Positions 13,696 to 14,987 of a stretch of 14,987 bases of DNA are shown here, one piece after another. The notes under the pieces are model-generated. The model searched no databases. It was given only the letters and a program-made list of their open reading frames with translations, and was not told the DNA's origin. A program made the translations under genes and the position numbers. Numbering within the stretch: the stretch's first letter is position 1; the number at the start of each line of letters is the position of its first letter. Origin of the DNA: a bacterium (GTDB taxonomy: Bacteria > Electryoneota > RPQS01); the NCBI GenBank assembly GCA_028711875.1, contig JAQTRJ010000014.1, positions 1-14,987 on the forward strand. The letters run 5' to 3'.

Positions 13696-14535
13696 ATGCG
13701 GTGGGAAGTCAAGAGCGGGCTATGGCAACTGGTGGGCGTGTGGGGGGTTCTCCTGGCCACATGGCTGCCGGCCTTGGGAGCCTTTGAGTGGGCAGTTTCC
13801 GGCCCACGGGCTGCGGCGCTTGGAGGCGCGGGAGCAGCGCTGCGCGGCGACCAATGGTGTTCGGCCCGCAATCCAGCGTTGGTGGTCGCGCAGCCCTCTG
13901 GAGTGGCCGCATCATGGTCTCAGCAATTCGGATTGCCGGAACTGGCGCGCGAGGTGTTCACGGTCGGCGGACGGATTCGCAGCCAATATCTGGCGATCCA
14001 CGGCAGCAATTTCGGGGGTGATCTGTACCGGGAGGGCGAACTGGGGATTGCGCTGGGTTGGAGCGTGCGGCCGGAGCTTTCGGCGGGTGTGGAGCTGGCG
14101 GGGCGATGGCTCGATATCCGGGGTTATTCGAGCGGCCGCGCGCTGGCGGTGGCGGCGGGAATCGTCATCCAGCCGGTTGATCCCGTCGAACTGGCGGCCG
14201 TGTGGCGAAATCTGAACGAACCGCGGATCAACGGTTATCAAGACCGTATTCGCGAAAGTTTGACGGTTGGCCTGGCCGTGGCAGTTCAGCCGGTGGGAAC
14301 GCTCGTGGCCGATTTCGTTCAGGAAGAATATTTTCCGACCGAGTATCGTTTGGGAGCGGAAATTCCCCTGTTGCCGGACATCGCGCTGCGAGTGGGCGCG
14401 CGCGCGGAACCCGTGCGGCCGACGGCGGGTTTTCAAGTGGAGATCGGCCGCTGGAGCTTTGCCTACGCGGGCGACCTTCATCCCGACCTCGGGCCGTCGC
14501 ATGAAGTCGGATTGGAACTGCGGCTGCCGCGATGA
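13696..14535 (+). CDS. Putative outer-membrane beta-barrel, PorV/PorQ/UPF0164-like
   Basis: The 279-residue product starts with a signal-like stretch (MRWEVK, hydrophobic residues 8-27) and a likely cleavage after ALGA near residue 29. It then has the N-terminal motif of FadL-related PorV/PorQ/UPF0164 barrels: a GPRAAALGGAGAAL segment (36-49) followed about ten residues later by ARNPA (57-61). The remainder consists of alternating beta strands of barrel type, such as ELGIALGWSVRPELSAGVEL, and ends with an even-spaced strand EVGLELRLPR. Outer-membrane location is inferred. The start at 13696 leaves just 21 bases to the divergent PorD-like start, and a GTG at 13732 is possible but would lose the positive residues. 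The next gene starts inside its stop (ATGA). Confidence 0.7.
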   Translation: MRWEVKSGLWQLVGVWGVLLATWLPALGAFEWAVSGPRAAALGGAGAALRGDQWCSARNPALVVAQPSGVAASWSQQFGLPELAREVFTVGGRIRSQYLAIHGSNFGGDLYREGELGIALGWSVRPELSAGVELAGRWLDIRGYSSGRALAVAAGIVIQPVDPVELAAVWRNLNEPRINGYQDRIRESLTVGLAVAVQPVGTLVADFVQEEYFPTEYRLGAEIPLLPDIALRVGARAEPVRPTAGFQVEIGRWSFAYAGDLHPDLGPSHEVGLELRLPR

Positions 14536-14987
14536 GAGGGCTTGCGCTGGTCGTGATGCTTTTCTGGCTGGTTATTCCCGGCCACGCGGATGAGATCGAG
14601 GATTGGATCGAGGATTCGCAGAATCCCGAGGAGCTTCAGCGCTGGCTCGATGATTTGTCCCGCTCGCCCATCGAGCTGAATCAAGCCACGAGGGATGACC
14701 TGATATCCCTTCCATTCTTTGATTCTCATGCTGCCCGACGAGTTATCGCAGCGCGGCATCGCGCGGGGGGATTCCACAGCGCGCGGGACGCCCGCGAGAT
14801 CGAAGGGCTGACGTCGCCGCAACGACTCGCGCTGGAAAGATTCACCGTGGTTTCGGAAGCGGCGCAACCTGCGACGAGGGTTGAGTCTCGTCTGCTCGCG
14901 GGAATGGACGACGAGTCGCACGCGGGAAATCCCGCGGATTGGTGGATGCGTTATCGCGGCGAGGTGTTGCGCGACGACGGCGGAAGC
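14532..14987 (+). CDS. Exported helix-hairpin-helix (ComEA-like) protein, 5' part
   Basis: The frame runs open to the window edge, 152 codons, so the 3' end is missing. ATG at 14532 overlaps the barrel stop (ATGA). The protein has a signal peptide (MRGLALVVMLFWLVIPGHA, cleavage likely before DE) then an acidic linker EDWIEDSQNPEELQRWLDD. A helix-hairpin-helix domain follows at about 54-98: SPIELNQATRDDLISLPFF (the typical N-x-A-x-x-x-x-L start), HAARRVIAARHRAGGF, and AREIEGLTSPQRLALERF. Such HhH proteins occur in ComEA competence proteins and, in FCB bacteria, at the N-terminus of larger envelope proteins. The remaining visible part ends in WWMRYRGEVLRDDGG, which could be the start of a barrel. 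DNA binding is possible but not shown. Confidence 0.7.
   Translation, partial: MRGLALVVMLFWLVIPGHADEIEDWIEDSQNPEELQRWLDDLSRSPIELNQATRDDLISLPFFDSHAARRVIAARHRAGGFHSARDAREIEGLTSPQRLALERFTVVSEAAQPATRVESRLLAGMDDESHAGNPADWWMRYRGEVLRDDGGS

Overview
This is a GC-rich, coding-dense bacterial window with 16 genes. Two of them are cut by the window edges. No gene-free stretch exceeds about 125 bases, and I see no rRNA, tRNA, CRISPR array, transposase or attachment site. Most genes are core housekeeping. The last 2.2 kb suggests the lineage: a minus-strand gene resembles DUF4835/PorD, a type IX secretion family. Facing it are an outer-membrane barrel of the PorV/PorQ/UPF0164 type and an exported helix-hairpin-helix protein. 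This points to the FCB superphylum (Bacteroidota-Calditrichota-Zixibacteria-KSB1-like). Phylum-level placement is inference and I do not claim a species.

Region 1 (1-4481, plus strand) is a tight operon: yebC (3' part), ruvC, ruvA, ruvB, queA and ispD. ruvC/ruvA, ruvA/ruvB and queA/ispD overlap by 1-4 bases. It combines a YebC-family regulator, the complete Holliday-junction resolvasome (RuvC resolvase plus RuvAB branch-migration motor), queuosine tRNA modification, and the third step of the MEP isoprenoid pathway. A clear intrinsic terminator follows ispD.

Region 2 (4490-11963, plus strand) is ispF, gltX, ddl, ribD, ribE, ribBA, a putative beta-propeller lipoprotein and dtd, with overlaps or gaps of at most 28 bases throughout. 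It carries MEP ring closure, glutamyl-tRNA charging, D-Ala-D-Ala synthesis, three riboflavin genes (ribH is absent) and D-aminoacyl-tRNA proofreading. ispF starts only 9 bases after the terminator T-tract and has no visible Shine-Dalgarno sequence.

Region 3 (11964-12692) is lexA behind an AT-rich intergenic stretch. That stretch has a near-consensus sigma70-type promoter whose -10 box is flanked by two similar operator-like sites, a good candidate for LexA autoregulation.

Region 4 (12736-14987) is the cell-envelope locus. The PorD-like gene on the minus strand converges on lexA and has its own minus-strand terminator. Only 21 bases separate its start from the divergently transcribed barrel gene. 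The barrel gene overlaps the HhH gene by ATGA, and the HhH gene runs off the window.

The most original material is the lexA operator and the envelope locus. The rest is conventional gene content in an unusual arrangement. I found no convincing undescribed defence or mobile system.
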